A DNA stretch of 19,335 nt. It comes from a bacterium (lineage in GTDB: Bacteria; Bacteroidota; Ignavibacteria; Kapaibacteriales; UBA961). Shown here piece after piece: positions 1 through 8,871 of this stretch; position 1 is the first letter of the stretch, and each line of letters opens with the position of its first letter. The position numbers and the translations under genes were made by a program. The stretch lies in contig JALHLL010000038.1 of the NCBI GenBank assembly GCA_022844575.1, positions 1 to 19,335 of the forward strand, in the 5' to 3' direction. The notes beneath the pieces were generated by a model. That model was given only the letters and a program-made list of their open reading frames with translations, did not search any database and was not told where the DNA came from.

Positions 1-3000
1 AAAGCGTCGATATTCTGGACAAGAAACACAGCCCAAAATTCATTGCCTGAGCTACGTGTTTCAATTCCGCTTTCGGAAGGTGTGGACTCCGAAGAACTCA
101 TTCGGAAATTATCAGTTAAAATTGATGGAAATCAAGTAAAAACGGTAATGAGCAATCTCGGCTCTACCAATGAATTAAATATATCGATTGTTGATCCGGG
201 TACAGAAAATGAAAAAAAGAAAATAGAAATAACCGCTTTAGCCGGAATCAATGTTATTGGCGGAAATATCCCGACAAGTAATGATATCGTTATCGAGTCT
301 GAAGTACCCGAAATAGAATCGATCAGAATAACAGACGTAGCGGCTGAAAATGACGGAATTGGAACATATATTAAAGTTAATACTTCCCAAACACCATCGG
401 TCGCTGATTTAAGTGCAATTGTTTCGGTAAACCCTGATGCTTCAATAAAAGTGGAGACAATTGAGCAAGGATTTATAGTACGCGGAGATTTCTTTGCGGG
501 TGAATCCTATAAACTTTTTGTTTCTGGAACATTGCGAGGAGTTCTTGGTGGTGATATGGGGAGTAACTTCGAGCAAAGTATCACTTTCGGAGAGATGGAA
601 GAAAAAATCGCATTTACTTCAAGTAAAGGGATGTATTTAACCTCGAGAGGTGAGAAAAAAATTGCTTTAACTATTTCCGCCATTCCGGAAGTTGTTATTA
701 CGATAGCAAAAGTTTTCGATAATAATATCATGCATTTTATTAGAGAGGGCAGGGGATGGAGCGATTATGTAACCGGTGAAGAGTGGAATAATTATGGAGA
801 TATGGATATAGATAATTTTGGGCGTGTTATCGAAGAAAAAAGAGTGAAAACCTCGTCACTTCCTAAAAAAGGTAATGTCAAATTACTCGATTTGCGTTTC
901 GATGATAGAACACTTGCAAAGGGTATTTACCTTGTTAAAGTATCTTCGACAGAAGACCGATGGCAGAGCGCTGCAAAAATTATATCGATTTCCGATGTAG
1001 GACTTATTGCTAAATATTCCGATAATGAAGTTGTTGTTTTTGCAAATTCAATCTACAATACCGATCCGTTGCAATCTGTAGAATTATCGTTAATATCGAA
1101 AAACAATCAGGTATTGGCAAAGGGAAAAACTGATGCGAATGGTGTACACGTTTTCTCGAATATAGAAAGTAAATACCCGGGAGAAGAAATTGCAATGATT
1201 ACATCTCGTAATGGTGATGACTATTCGATAATGCACTTATCTCAAACAAAAACAGAAACATCAAGATTTGAGATTGGTGGGATAAAGGAAAACAAAACAG
1301 GTTATCAGGCATTTCTATACGGGGATAGAAATATTTACCGTCCCGGAGAGAGTATTTATTTGAGTGGAATTTTGCGCGATAAAAAATGGGGGAGCGTAAT
1401 AAATGTACCGGTGAAGTTAAAGTTATTATTACCAAATGGTACCGAATTCAAGTCAATGAAGTTTATGACGGATGAACAGGGGGCTTTTGAGACGGAAATA
1501 AAATTACCTGAGGGTATTGTTACAGGAACATACAGTGCGGAACTGCTTTCCGGCAATGATGTTCTGTTAACTTCGAATTATATCTCAGTTGAGGAGTTTA
1601 TGCCTGATAGAATTTCCGTTACAATAACAGGCGATAAAGAACAAGCAAAACCCGGTGATGAAATCACAGTAAATGTAAAAGCGATGAATTTGTTTGGGCC
1701 GCCAGCCGCAAATAGAACCGTACACTCCGAATTTTCAATTTCGCCTGTCGATTTTTCAGCAAAAGGATATGGTGATTTTACATTTAAGATGAATAATGAT
1801 GAAACACGGGATATACCGAAACAAAGAACGGAAGGAAAAACGGATGATGAAGGGAATATGAGTCACAATATAAAAATCCCCGCAGAATATAATGATTTGG
1901 GACTGTTGCGCGGACGATTTTATACAACTGTGTTCGATGAAACAGGAAGACCGGTTAATCGCGCAAAAGATATTGAAATATGGACTCAATCTGTTTTTTT
2001 TGGGATAAAAAATACAGATGACTATGTAGGAACGAATACAAAAATGATATTTCCTATAGTTGCTCTTTCAAAAAATAAACAATTAATAAATTCCGAAGCG
2101 GAAATAAAAATAATTAAACATAATTGGCATAATGTTATTGAAAAAGTATATAGTAATTATAGAGTTGTATCACAGAAACAAGAACAGGTTGTAAAGGAAC
2201 AAACCGTTTCCATAAGTAATCAGTATTTATATTCATTTATACCGACGGTTTCAGGTGAGTATGAAATAAGAGTGTATAGGAAAGGTGCTTCTAAATATGT
2301 ATCGGAAAAATTCTATGCTTATGGTTGGGGGAATACCCAATCAACTTCGTTCGAGGTAAGTAAAGAAGGTACTATTGATATTGAAACTGATAAAGAAAGT
2401 TATACTGTCGGTGAAAAAGCCTCTGTTTTGTGTAAAACACCCTTTGCAGGGAAATTGCTTGTTTGTATTGAAAGGGACAAAGTACATGATTATTTCACAG
2501 TCCAAACAGACAAAAAATCAGGTTCTTTCACAATACCAATTAAAGAGGAATATTTACCTAATGTTTATATATCCGTTACTCTTATAAAGCCGATTGATGA
2601 CGGTGCACTGCCGTTAACGGTTGCATACGGTTATCAATCTCTTAAAGTAACGAAAAAGCAGAATAATATTCCTGTTGTTATAGAAGCACCCGAATCTTCA
2701 AGAGGAAGTAAGAAACAAACCATAACGGTGAAAACGGGTGTTCCGAATAGTAAAGTTACCATTGCTATTGTGGACGAAGGAATTTTGCAGTTAAAAAATT
2801 ACAGCACTCCTGCACCCTTCGATTTTTTCTATGCGCAAAGAGCATTACAAGTTGATAATTATAATATATATCCGCTTTTATTCCCAGAATTTTCCAGACT
2901 CTATTCAAGCATCGGTGGTGATGGTTATGATCTGAACAAGCGCGTAAACCCATTCACAACAAAAAGAACAAACTTAGTTTCAATCTGGAGCGGTATATTA

Positions 3001-4989
3001 AAAGCCGATGGGGCGGGAATAGCTAAAACTACCATCGATATACCACAATTTTCGGGTGCATTGCGCATTATGGCTGTTGCATATAAGGATGCTTCATTCG
3101 GCTCTGCACATAGCACGATGCGCGTTGCCGACCCTATTGTAATCAGTAGTGGTTTACCTCGTTTTATAAGCCCCGGTGATAAAGTGATTTCACCTATTAC
3201 ATTAACAAATACAACAACTAAATCAGTCTCCGCTACAATTCAATGTCAAACGGCTAATTCGATAAGCGTTCAAGCAACAAATAAAAAAAATATTACAATT
3301 CCTGCCAATTCGGAACAAAATGCTGAATTTGTTTTAGTCGCAGGTAATGAACCCGGAACTGCGACGGTTCGTTTTATAGTTTCGTCGAATGGAGAGACAT
3401 TTACGGATAAAACAGAACTTTCTGTAAGACCTATAGGTGGGTTTCAGAAAGAATCGGGCGAGGGGTCGGTAAAAGCAGGTGAATCCCGTGCCATAACGGT
3501 TGATGGTAATTATTTGAGCAATACAATTAAATCAAAATTGATTGTAAGCCGATCGCCATTTATACAGTTTTCGGACAGAATAACGGAGTTATTGGGTTAT
3601 CCGTATGGATGTGCTGAGCAGACCATTTCAAAAGCATTTCCACAAATATACTTTGCCGATTTGGCAAAATCCTTACATTCTCATCAAACAGTCACTTCCG
3701 ATCCTATGTTTAATGTTCAAGAGGCAATCGGAAAAATTGAAGCTTTACAGACATATGATGGTGGTATTATGTATTGGCCCGGTATGGAAAAGGAAAATGA
3801 TTGGGTAAGTGTGTATGCTGCGCATTTCTTTAAAGAGGCTCAAAAGAACGGTTTTCAAGTTAATGAGTCTGTAAGTAAACGTTTGGTGCATTATCTTCAA
3901 TATATAGTTAAGGATAAGCAAACATTTGAGTACGGTATGTATGATAAGTCCGGGAAAAGAATTGTGAAAAATTATATTCCTCGTTTTGTACCTTATGCGC
4001 TTTATGTTTTGGCTCTTTATGGAAAACAAGATATTGCCTCGATGAATTATGTAAAAACTAATGTACAACTATTAACCACCGATGGAAAGTACTTATTAGC
4101 GGCAACCTATAAACAACTTGGCGATAATTCATCATTTCGACTTTTGTTGCCGAATGGTTTTGATCAGAATATTAAGTCCGAAACGGAATTTGGAGGAACC
4201 TTCGGCTCGTTTATTCGAGACTATGGAATTGTACTTAATTGCCTTGTCGATACCGATCCGAATCATCCTCAGATACCGACATTGTCAAAACAATTATCAC
4301 TCGAATTGAAGAATAAAAAATATTTATCAACTCAAGAATCGGTGTTCAGTTTATTAGCTTTCGGTAAACTATCACGCAATCAGAGTGCATCGGCGGAAGC
4401 TGTAGTGTTTTCATCAGGTAAGCAAATCGGAAAGGCAAATGGGCAAGACTTTGTATGGAATAATCGCCTGGCAGATAATAATATTACGATAAATGCCTCC
4501 GGTGGTACCATGTATTACTTTTGGCAGACTGAAGGAGTAAGTAAACAAAACGCCATTAAGGATGAGGATAGATTTATAAAAGTAAGGAAAGGTTTTTATG
4601 ATAGAGGAGGAAGTATTATAAATGGAAACAGTTTCAAACAAAACGATCTTATAGTGGTAAAACTAACCTTACGCTGTACAAATGGGGAGTATATAGAAAA
4701 TGTGGTATTATCCGATATGTTACCGGCCGGCTTTGAGATTGAGAATCCGAGAGTAGGTGCTGTGCCAGAACTTTCATGGATAAAAGACAATGCGAGTTTT
4801 AATCATATTGATATACGCGATGATAGGATACACTTTTTTACCTATGCTTCCGATACGGAAAGAAATTTCTATTTCTTGGCAAGAGCAGTAACAAAGGGTA
4901 CTTTTACTATGGGTGCTGCAAGTGCCGATGCAATGTATAATGGGGACGTATATTCTTATAATGGTGCAAAACAAATAACTATAAACTAA
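1..4989 (+). CDS. Bacterial alpha-2-macroglobulin family protein, 5' end missing
   Basis: This is a protease-trapping alpha-2-macroglobulin of the bacterial YfhM type, normally exported and often lipid-anchored, thought to protect the envelope against host or rival proteases. The frame is open back to base 1, so the gene begins upstream; the TTG at 43 is not a convincing start. Numbering from base 1 gives 1662 visible residues. Seen in order: macroglobulin-like beta domains, a YRPGE motif at about 446-450 typical of the A2M N-terminal module, VDEGILQL at about 924-931, LPRFISPGD at about 1052-1060, the thioester motif YGCAEQ with Cys1204 and Gln1207, the alpha/alpha toroid thioester domain to about 1450, and a C-terminal domain with DMLPAGFEIENPR near 1572. 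The key thioester residues are intact. The signal peptide or lipobox and any pbpC partner would lie outside the window to the left. Family assignment is firm; target proteases are unknown. Confidence 0.93.
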   Translation, partial: KASIFWTRNTAQNSLPELRVSIPLSEGVDSEELIRKLSVKIDGNQVKTVMSNLGSTNELNISIVDPGTENEKKKIEITALAGINVIGGNIPTSNDIVIESEVPEIESIRITDVAAENDGIGTYIKVNTSQTPSVADLSAIVSVNPDASIKVETIEQGFIVRGDFFAGESYKLFVSGTLRGVLGGDMGSNFEQSITFGEMEEKIAFTSSKGMYLTSRGEKKIALTISAIPEVVITIAKVFDNNIMHFIREGRGWSDYVTGEEWNNYGDMDIDNFGRVIEEKRVKTSSLPKKGNVKLLDLRFDDRTLAKGIYLVKVSSTEDRWQSAAKIISISDVGLIAKYSDNEVVVFANSIYNTDPLQSVELSLISKNNQVLAKGKTDANGVHVFSNIESKYPGEEIAMITSRNGDDYSIMHLSQTKTETSRFEIGGIKENKTGYQAFLYGDRNIYRPGESIYLSGILRDKKWGSVINVPVKLKLLLPNGTEFKSMKFMTDEQGAFETEIKLPEGIVTGTYSAELLSGNDVLLTSNYISVEEFMPDRISVTITGDKEQAKPGDEITVNVKAMNLFGPPAANRTVHSEFSISPVDFSAKGYGDFTFKMNNDETRDIPKQRTEGKTDDEGNMSHNIKIPAEYNDLGLLRGRFYTTVFDETGRPVNRAKDIEIWTQSVFFGIKNTDDYVGTNTKMIFPIVALSKNKQLINSEAEIKIIKHNWHNVIEKVYSNYRVVSQKQEQVVKEQTVSISNQYLYSFIPTVSGEYEIRVYRKGASKYVSEKFYAYGWGNTQSTSFEVSKEGTIDIETDKESYTVGEKASVLCKTPFAGKLLVCIERDKVHDYFTVQTDKKSGSFTIPIKEEYLPNVYISVTLIKPIDDGALPLTVAYGYQSLKVTKKQNNIPVVIEAPESSRGSKKQTITVKTGVPNSKVTIAIVDEGILQLKNYSTPAPFDFFYAQRALQVDNYNIYPLLFPEFSRLYSSIGGDGYDLNKRVNPFTTKRTNLVSIWSGILKADGAGIAKTTIDIPQFSGALRIMAVAYKDASFGSAHSTMRVADPIVISSGLPRFISPGDKVISPITLTNTTTKSVSATIQCQTANSISVQATNKKNITIPANSEQNAEFVLVAGNEPGTATVRFIVSSNGETFTDKTELSVRPIGGFQKESGEGSVKAGESRAITVDGNYLSNTIKSKLIVSRSPFIQFSDRITELLGYPYGCAEQTISKAFPQIYFADLAKSLHSHQTVTSDPMFNVQEAIGKIEALQTYDGGIMYWPGMEKENDWVSVYAAHFFKEAQKNGFQVNESVSKRLVHYLQYIVKDKQTFEYGMYDKSGKRIVKNYIPRFVPYALYVLALYGKQDIASMNYVKTNVQLLTTDGKYLLAATYKQLGDNSSFRLLLPNGFDQNIKSETEFGGTFGSFIRDYGIVLNCLVDTDPNHPQIPTLSKQLSLELKNKKYLSTQESVFSLLAFGKLSRNQSASAEAVVFSSGKQIGKANGQDFVWNNRLADNNITINASGGTMYYFWQTEGVSKQNAIKDEDRFIKVRKGFYDRGGSIINGNSFKQNDLIVVKLTLRCTNGEYIENVVLSDMLPAGFEIENPRVGAVPELSWIKDNASFNHIDIRDDRIHFFTYASDTERNFYFLARAVTKGTFTMGAASADAMYNGDVYSYNGAKQITIN

Positions 4990-5021
4990 AATACCCCTAT
5001 TGAATATTCAATAGGGGTATT
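4990..5021. terminator. Perfect 32-bp palindrome, likely bidirectional terminator
   Basis: The sequence from 4990 to 5021 equals its own reverse complement (half-site AATACCCCTATTGAAT). It begins one base after the A2M stop codon and lies between convergent genes, the usual place for a shared terminator. As RNA it would fold into a stem of about 14 bp with a 4-nt loop on either strand. The T-rich tail is better for the minus strand (TTTAGTTT) than for the plus strand (AGGATATCT). Confidence 0.7.
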
Positions 5022-5030
5022 AGGATATCT

Positions 5031-5056
5031 AAAAAACCTTAAATTTTAGGGTTTTT
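5031..5056. terminator. Second weak A-tract/T-tract inverted repeat near the secG stop
   Basis: A run AAAAAACC at 5031-5038 faces GGGTTTTT at 5049-5056 across a short AT-rich loop. It overlaps the secG stop codon (5046-5048, minus strand). It could supply the missing U-tract for the plus-strand transcript of the macroglobulin gene. The stem is short and imperfect, so this is tentative. Confidence 0.3.
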
Positions 5057-5423
5057 GTTGACCTTGCTGCTGTTGTTGCTGTGTCGGTTGTGCCTGATTA
5101 GGTTGTTGCTGTTGTTGGACAGGAATACCCGGTGCAGGCGACGGTGAGGCGGTAGCACCCTGTGTAACAGGAGTAGCTTCGCTGGCAACTTCATTAGTCA
5201 TGAATTTATTAGCTATGACGGAAAGCACAAGGATAGATGCCGCCAAACCAATTGTTATTTTTGTTAATAAGTCGGTTGCTCTTCTATTACCGAACATTGA
5301 ACCTAAGCCCATACCCACACCGCCGAATCCTGCCGCCATATCACCTTTACCCGGTTGGATGAGTACAACCGCAATGAGCATAATTGCTAGGAGTGTTGTT
5401 AATACTACAATTACTGTGAACAT
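5046..5423 (-). CDS. secG: Preprotein translocase subunit SecG
   Basis: SecG is the small accessory subunit of the SecYEG inner-membrane channel and assists SecA-driven export. The product (125 residues from the chosen start) has two membrane helices, about 2-22 and 56-74, separated by the family's Gly-rich cytoplasmic loop: QPGKGDMAAGFGG, then GSMFGNRRATDLLTK. After helix 2 comes a tail rich in Thr, Pro and Ala, then about 23 residues dominated by Gln with Asn and Pro, so the protein is longer than a minimal SecG. I chose the ATG at 5423 over an in-frame TTG at 5456: the ATG places the first helix at the extreme N-terminus as in other SecG proteins, and the TTG falls within a promoter-like TATTTTTG. 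No clear Shine-Dalgarno precedes either. The gene converges on the macroglobulin gene and is divergent from the T9SS pair. Confidence 0.93.
   Translation of the reverse strand: MFTVIVVLTTLLAIMLIAVVLIQPGKGDMAAGFGGVGMGLGSMFGNRRATDLLTKITIGLAASILVLSVIANKFMTNEVASEATPVTQGATASPSPAPGIPVQQQQQPNQAQPTQQQQQQGQQKP
5049..5117 (-). repeat. Gln-codon (CAA/CAG) rich low-complexity tract in the secG 3' end
   Basis: On the coding (minus) strand this stretch is mostly CAA and CAG codons and encodes two Gln runs of five and six residues plus shorter ones. It is a trinucleotide low-complexity tract that could vary in length by slippage. Confidence 0.7.
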
Positions 5424-5453
5424 TATTATAGAATGTTTGTGAAACAATGACAA

Positions 5454-5461
5454 CAAAAATA
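5454..5461 (-). promoter_or_regulatory. Possible Bacteroidota-type -7 element (TATTTTTG) for secG
   Basis: Read on the minus strand this is TATTTTTG, an exact match to the TAnnTTTG -7 consensus of Bacteroidota housekeeping promoters. It lies about 30 bases upstream of the preferred secG ATG. I do not see a good -33 TTTG at the expected distance, so the support is partial. Confidence 0.35.
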
Positions 5462-5554
5462 AGGAAAGTAAAACATACCACGCGAAGCTAAGGCATTTGT
5501 AGGTATAAATACTTGCGCTTTTCGAGTAAAAAGAGCACTAAATGAAACAAACTG

Positions 5555-5583
5555 TTGTAAATTTCCTCATGTTACTTTATCTT
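5555..5583 (+). promoter_or_regulatory. Possible promoter for the T9SS Asp-box gene pair
   Basis: TTGTAA at 5555-5560 and TATCTT at 5578-5583 are separated by 17 bases, about 36 bases upstream of the ATG at 5620. The second element fits a -10 box or a TAnnTTTG box only partly. The placement in the divergent gap is the main argument; the rest of 5424-5619 shows no other recognisable element. Confidence 0.25.
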
Positions 5584-5602
5584 GCATAACTACCATTATA
5601 TT

Positions 5603-5610
5603 AAAAGGAG
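5603..5610 (+). promoter_or_regulatory. Strong ribosome binding site for the first Asp-box gene
   Basis: AAAAGGAG lies 9 bases before the ATG at 5620. It fixes this start and stands out because most other genes in the window lack a clear Shine-Dalgarno. Confidence 0.75.
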
Positions 5611-5619
5611 CAGCAGCGT

Positions 5620-8600
5620 ATGTGGAGAACGCATGGCAGAGTACTGTGTTTTATTGTACTTATGGGGAGCGGCGGACTTCTCGGGGCTCAAACTAACGAC
5701 GAAGTTTATGTGAAAAATAAACCTGATCGCACAAATTATTTTGAAGTTGTGCGTGAGTATGAGCGTTACTTTGCCGATATACCGAAAACGCAATTAAAAA
5801 TTCCGGGCTGGAAACAATATAAACGTTGGGAGTATTTTTGGTCGAAACGTGTGGACAAAGACGGTAATTTTCCAAGACCGGATATTTCATACATAGAGCG
5901 AAAAAAAATAGATGCCTTTCATGCCAAAGCAAAGGCAGACAATCCTTTGGAAGTTGTAGCAACACCAAATTGGAAACCCGTAGGACCAAGTGGCTCGCCA
6001 ACATCAGGTGGTGGTGCAGGCAGATTGAACTGTGTAACTCTTTCAACGAAGAACAAAGACCTTATGTGGGTCGGATCTGCTGGTGGTGGAGCATGGAAGT
6101 CAATTGATGGTGGGAAAACATGGAAAGCTATGACAGATGATTTACCAAGTCTTGCTGTCAATGATATTGCACTCGATCCAAATGATGAGAATATAGTCTA
6201 TCTGGGCACTGGTGATGATTGGGGCTCGGGTATTGCTGATTTTAACCAAAGAGAACTCTTTCGGATAAGTTTCAGTATAGGTATAATGAAGTCAATTGAT
6301 GGGGGATTGACGTGGCAACAAACAGGTTTAACATGGCAAACAAGCCAACTTGAAAGCGTTGCTAAAATTTTAGTTGATCCCACAAACTCGAATATCGTTA
6401 TTGCGGCGACAAGTGAGGGTATCTACAAATCTGCGAATGCAGGTAAAACCTGGGTAAAAAAATCTCCGACTCGTTGCCGTGATCTGGATATTCATCCGAT
6501 AGACAGGAAAATATGGTATGCAAGTTCAAATAATAGTTTCATGCGTTCAACCGATGCAGGTGAAACATGGGCAGTGGTAACAATTACCAGTTTATCTTCG
6601 CAAACAAGAAGAACCGCAATTACGGCTTCTACGCTCGACCCATCTACATTGTATTTGGTAGGAGCCAATCCGTATGGCGGTTATTCAGGCTTATTCAGAT
6701 CGACGGACGCGGGTCAAAGCTGGGTAAGTCGAAGTACATCGCCTAATATCTTAGCAAATGATGTCGGCGGCGTTTCTCAACAAGGGCAGGGTTGGTATGA
6801 CTTGGCACTCGCTTGTAATCCGACTAATCAGAATACTGTTTTTGTGGGTGGAATAAATATTTGGCGTTCAACGAATAGCGGGACAGGTTGGGGAATAAGT
6901 GCCCATTGGACAGGCGAAAATCAAACACCGTATGTTCATGCTGATATTCATGATATGGATTTTTCGCCCTTAACAAACGATTTGTATGCTGCTACCGATG
7001 GCGGTTTATTTAAAAGCACAAACAATGGTGAAACTTGGGCGGATGCGTCCGGTAATATGGAAATACATCAGTTTTACCGAATATCCATTTTTGAAAATGA
7101 CCCTACATTCATGATTGGCGGCGCGCAGGATAACGGTACAAGTCGTTTTTCGAATAATCGTTGGACTCAGTTTGCCGGTGGTGATGGAATGGATAATACT
7201 ATAAGTCATTCCAACAAAAATATTCTATTTGCCTCTTCCCAAGGCGGCAATATTGTCAAGTCAACAGACGGGGGTAATTCCGTTGACCCTATTGTATCGT
7301 CTTTTACTACAGGAGAACCGGGTGATTGGATAACACCTATACGTATGAATTCGCAAGACCCAAACAAATTATACGTAGGATTTTTGAATGTTTGGACATC
7401 GGATGACGGTGGTGAAGATTGGACGAGACTTAGTACGATACCGAATGCACAATCTACAATTCATTCCCTTGCAATTTCGCAATCAAATCCATCGTGGATT
7501 TATACGTGTAATAAACAGAATCTTTTTGTTTCTTCTAACGGAGGCTCTACTTGGCTTCAGAGAACGATTCCGGCTCCCGCGCTTAGTTTAACTACGATAG
7601 CGGTTCATCCGACGAATCACTTAAGGGCATGCATTACTTTTGCTCGATACGGTGCTTCTACTGCATATGAAACTACAAATGGAGGGCAATCTTGGACTGA
7701 TATATCAAGCGGATTGCCGAAAACTCCCGCAAATTCAGCGGCTTATCAAAAAGGTGCTGCAGATAGATTGTTCGTAGGAACTGATGTAGGGCTTTATTAT
7801 AAAGAAAAATCTTCACCCAAATTTGTTGATTACAATGAAGGCTTGCCGAATGTAAGTATTCAGGATATTGAAATTAATTATAAAACGTTCAAATTGTTAG
7901 TGGGTACTTTCGGTAGGGGCATTTGGGAAGCTCAATTACCGGATTGCACTGCCGGAAGTCTTGACATCATCGCCAAGGGTGATACGACCTTTTGTAAAGG
8001 TGATAGTGTCGTATTGGAAGCGGCAACGGGTTACAATTCATACTCGTGGTCTAACGGGTTGAAAACAAGACAAATAATAGTAAGAGAATCAGGTGATTAT
8101 AGTGTTTCAGCGACGGATTCAAAAGGATGTCCTTACGGTTCAAAAACGATCGTAGTCAAGGTCAATGAAAAAAGAGACATTTCAATTCTAAATTCGGCAA
8201 ATCAAATTATTTGTGGTGTAGATAGTACAAGACTTTCTGCTACAATCGGATTTACATCCTATAATTGGTCAAATGGCGCAACGGGAAGAATCATCCACGT
8301 TAAAAACTCAGGAAAATACTCAGTTGCAGGTGTGACGAATGAAGGCTGTAAAAGTATTTCTGCAGAGATTGAGGTAGAAAATGTAGTGAAACCTGTACTA
8401 ACTTCGCCGCCGGACGGTGTTTTTACATCACCAATAGCAAACAAATACCAATGGCGATCTGATGGAAAGAATATTACAGGAGAAACGAATAGAAATTTCA
8501 CGGCTGATGAATCTTATCTTGGTAAAAAGATATCAGTTGTGATTACTACGGAAAAAGGGTGTGAAGCCACCTCAAATGAAATCACTTATCAAATAACCGG

Positions 8601-8865
8601 TATTGAAGAATATTCGGATTCAGAAGGTATGTTCAAAATTGTAACTAATCCTGTCACGAATCATCTTAGGATTATAAACGCATGCAATAGCGGTACTATA
8701 AATATGAGCATTTATAATTCGCTTGGAGACAAACTTTTTGAAAAATCAATAATGAATCATTCTGTTGAAGAAAGCATGCCTGTTCATCAATATCCTTCAG
8801 GAGTGTATTGGATAAAAATTGACGGCTGTAATGTTGAAAAAGTACTTTCATTTATTATCAATTAA
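5620..8865 (+). CDS. T9SS-exported Asp-box (BNR/sortilin-like) propeller protein, copy 1
   Basis: This is a 1081-residue secreted or surface protein of unknown ligand. A signal peptide (residues 1 to about 23, cleavage likely after LLGA) is followed by an N-terminal module with RWEYFW at 69-74 and GNFPRPD at 82-88. A propeller region from about 95 to 775 has eleven Asp-box motifs (S-x-D-x-G-x-T-W type), the first at about 161 (SIDGGKTW) and the last at about 685 (TTNGGQSW). After VGTFGRG (about 761-767) come two Ig-like repeats with paired cysteines and a YxWSxG core, a third divergent Ig-like segment, and from about 1000 a T9SS type A sorting domain (TNPVTNHL, then PSGVYWIKI). Asp-box propellers occur in sortilins, sialidases and glycosidases; I see no sialidase FRIP motif, so enzymatic activity is not supported. 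It is collinear with its downstream neighbour, 6 bases away. Confidence 0.88.
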   Translation: MWRTHGRVLCFIVLMGSGGLLGAQTNDEVYVKNKPDRTNYFEVVREYERYFADIPKTQLKIPGWKQYKRWEYFWSKRVDKDGNFPRPDISYIERKKIDAFHAKAKADNPLEVVATPNWKPVGPSGSPTSGGGAGRLNCVTLSTKNKDLMWVGSAGGGAWKSIDGGKTWKAMTDDLPSLAVNDIALDPNDENIVYLGTGDDWGSGIADFNQRELFRISFSIGIMKSIDGGLTWQQTGLTWQTSQLESVAKILVDPTNSNIVIAATSEGIYKSANAGKTWVKKSPTRCRDLDIHPIDRKIWYASSNNSFMRSTDAGETWAVVTITSLSSQTRRTAITASTLDPSTLYLVGANPYGGYSGLFRSTDAGQSWVSRSTSPNILANDVGGVSQQGQGWYDLALACNPTNQNTVFVGGINIWRSTNSGTGWGISAHWTGENQTPYVHADIHDMDFSPLTNDLYAATDGGLFKSTNNGETWADASGNMEIHQFYRISIFENDPTFMIGGAQDNGTSRFSNNRWTQFAGGDGMDNTISHSNKNILFASSQGGNIVKSTDGGNSVDPIVSSFTTGEPGDWITPIRMNSQDPNKLYVGFLNVWTSDDGGEDWTRLSTIPNAQSTIHSLAISQSNPSWIYTCNKQNLFVSSNGGSTWLQRTIPAPALSLTTIAVHPTNHLRACITFARYGASTAYETTNGGQSWTDISSGLPKTPANSAAYQKGAADRLFVGTDVGLYYKEKSSPKFVDYNEGLPNVSIQDIEINYKTFKLLVGTFGRGIWEAQLPDCTAGSLDIIAKGDTTFCKGDSVVLEAATGYNSYSWSNGLKTRQIIVRESGDYSVSATDSKGCPYGSKTIVVKVNEKRDISILNSANQIICGVDSTRLSATIGFTSYNWSNGATGRIIHVKNSGKYSVAGVTNEGCKSISAEIEVENVVKPVLTSPPDGVFTSPIANKYQWRSDGKNITGETNRNFTADESYLGKKISVVITTEKGCEATSNEITYQITGIEEYSDSEGMFKIVTNPVTNHLRIINACNSGTINMSIYNSLGDKLFEKSIMNHSVEESMPVHQYPSGVYWIKIDGCNVEKVLSFIIN

Positions 8866-8871
8866 TTTATC

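Noticed and set aside
43..45. TTG at 43 as the start of the macroglobulin gene
   Set aside because: The frame is open to base 1 with plausible coding content, and no signal peptide follows the TTG, so the gene is cut by the window edge.
3745..4068. 107-codon minus-strand open frame opposite the macroglobulin thioester domain
   Set aside because: Shadow of a confidently assigned gene; Ile/Leu/His-rich composition with no motif.
5424..5456. Upstream TTG start for secG
   Set aside because: It would add eleven residues (LSLFHKHSII and neighbours) before the first helix, has no ribosome binding site, and overlaps a promoter-like TATTTTTG.
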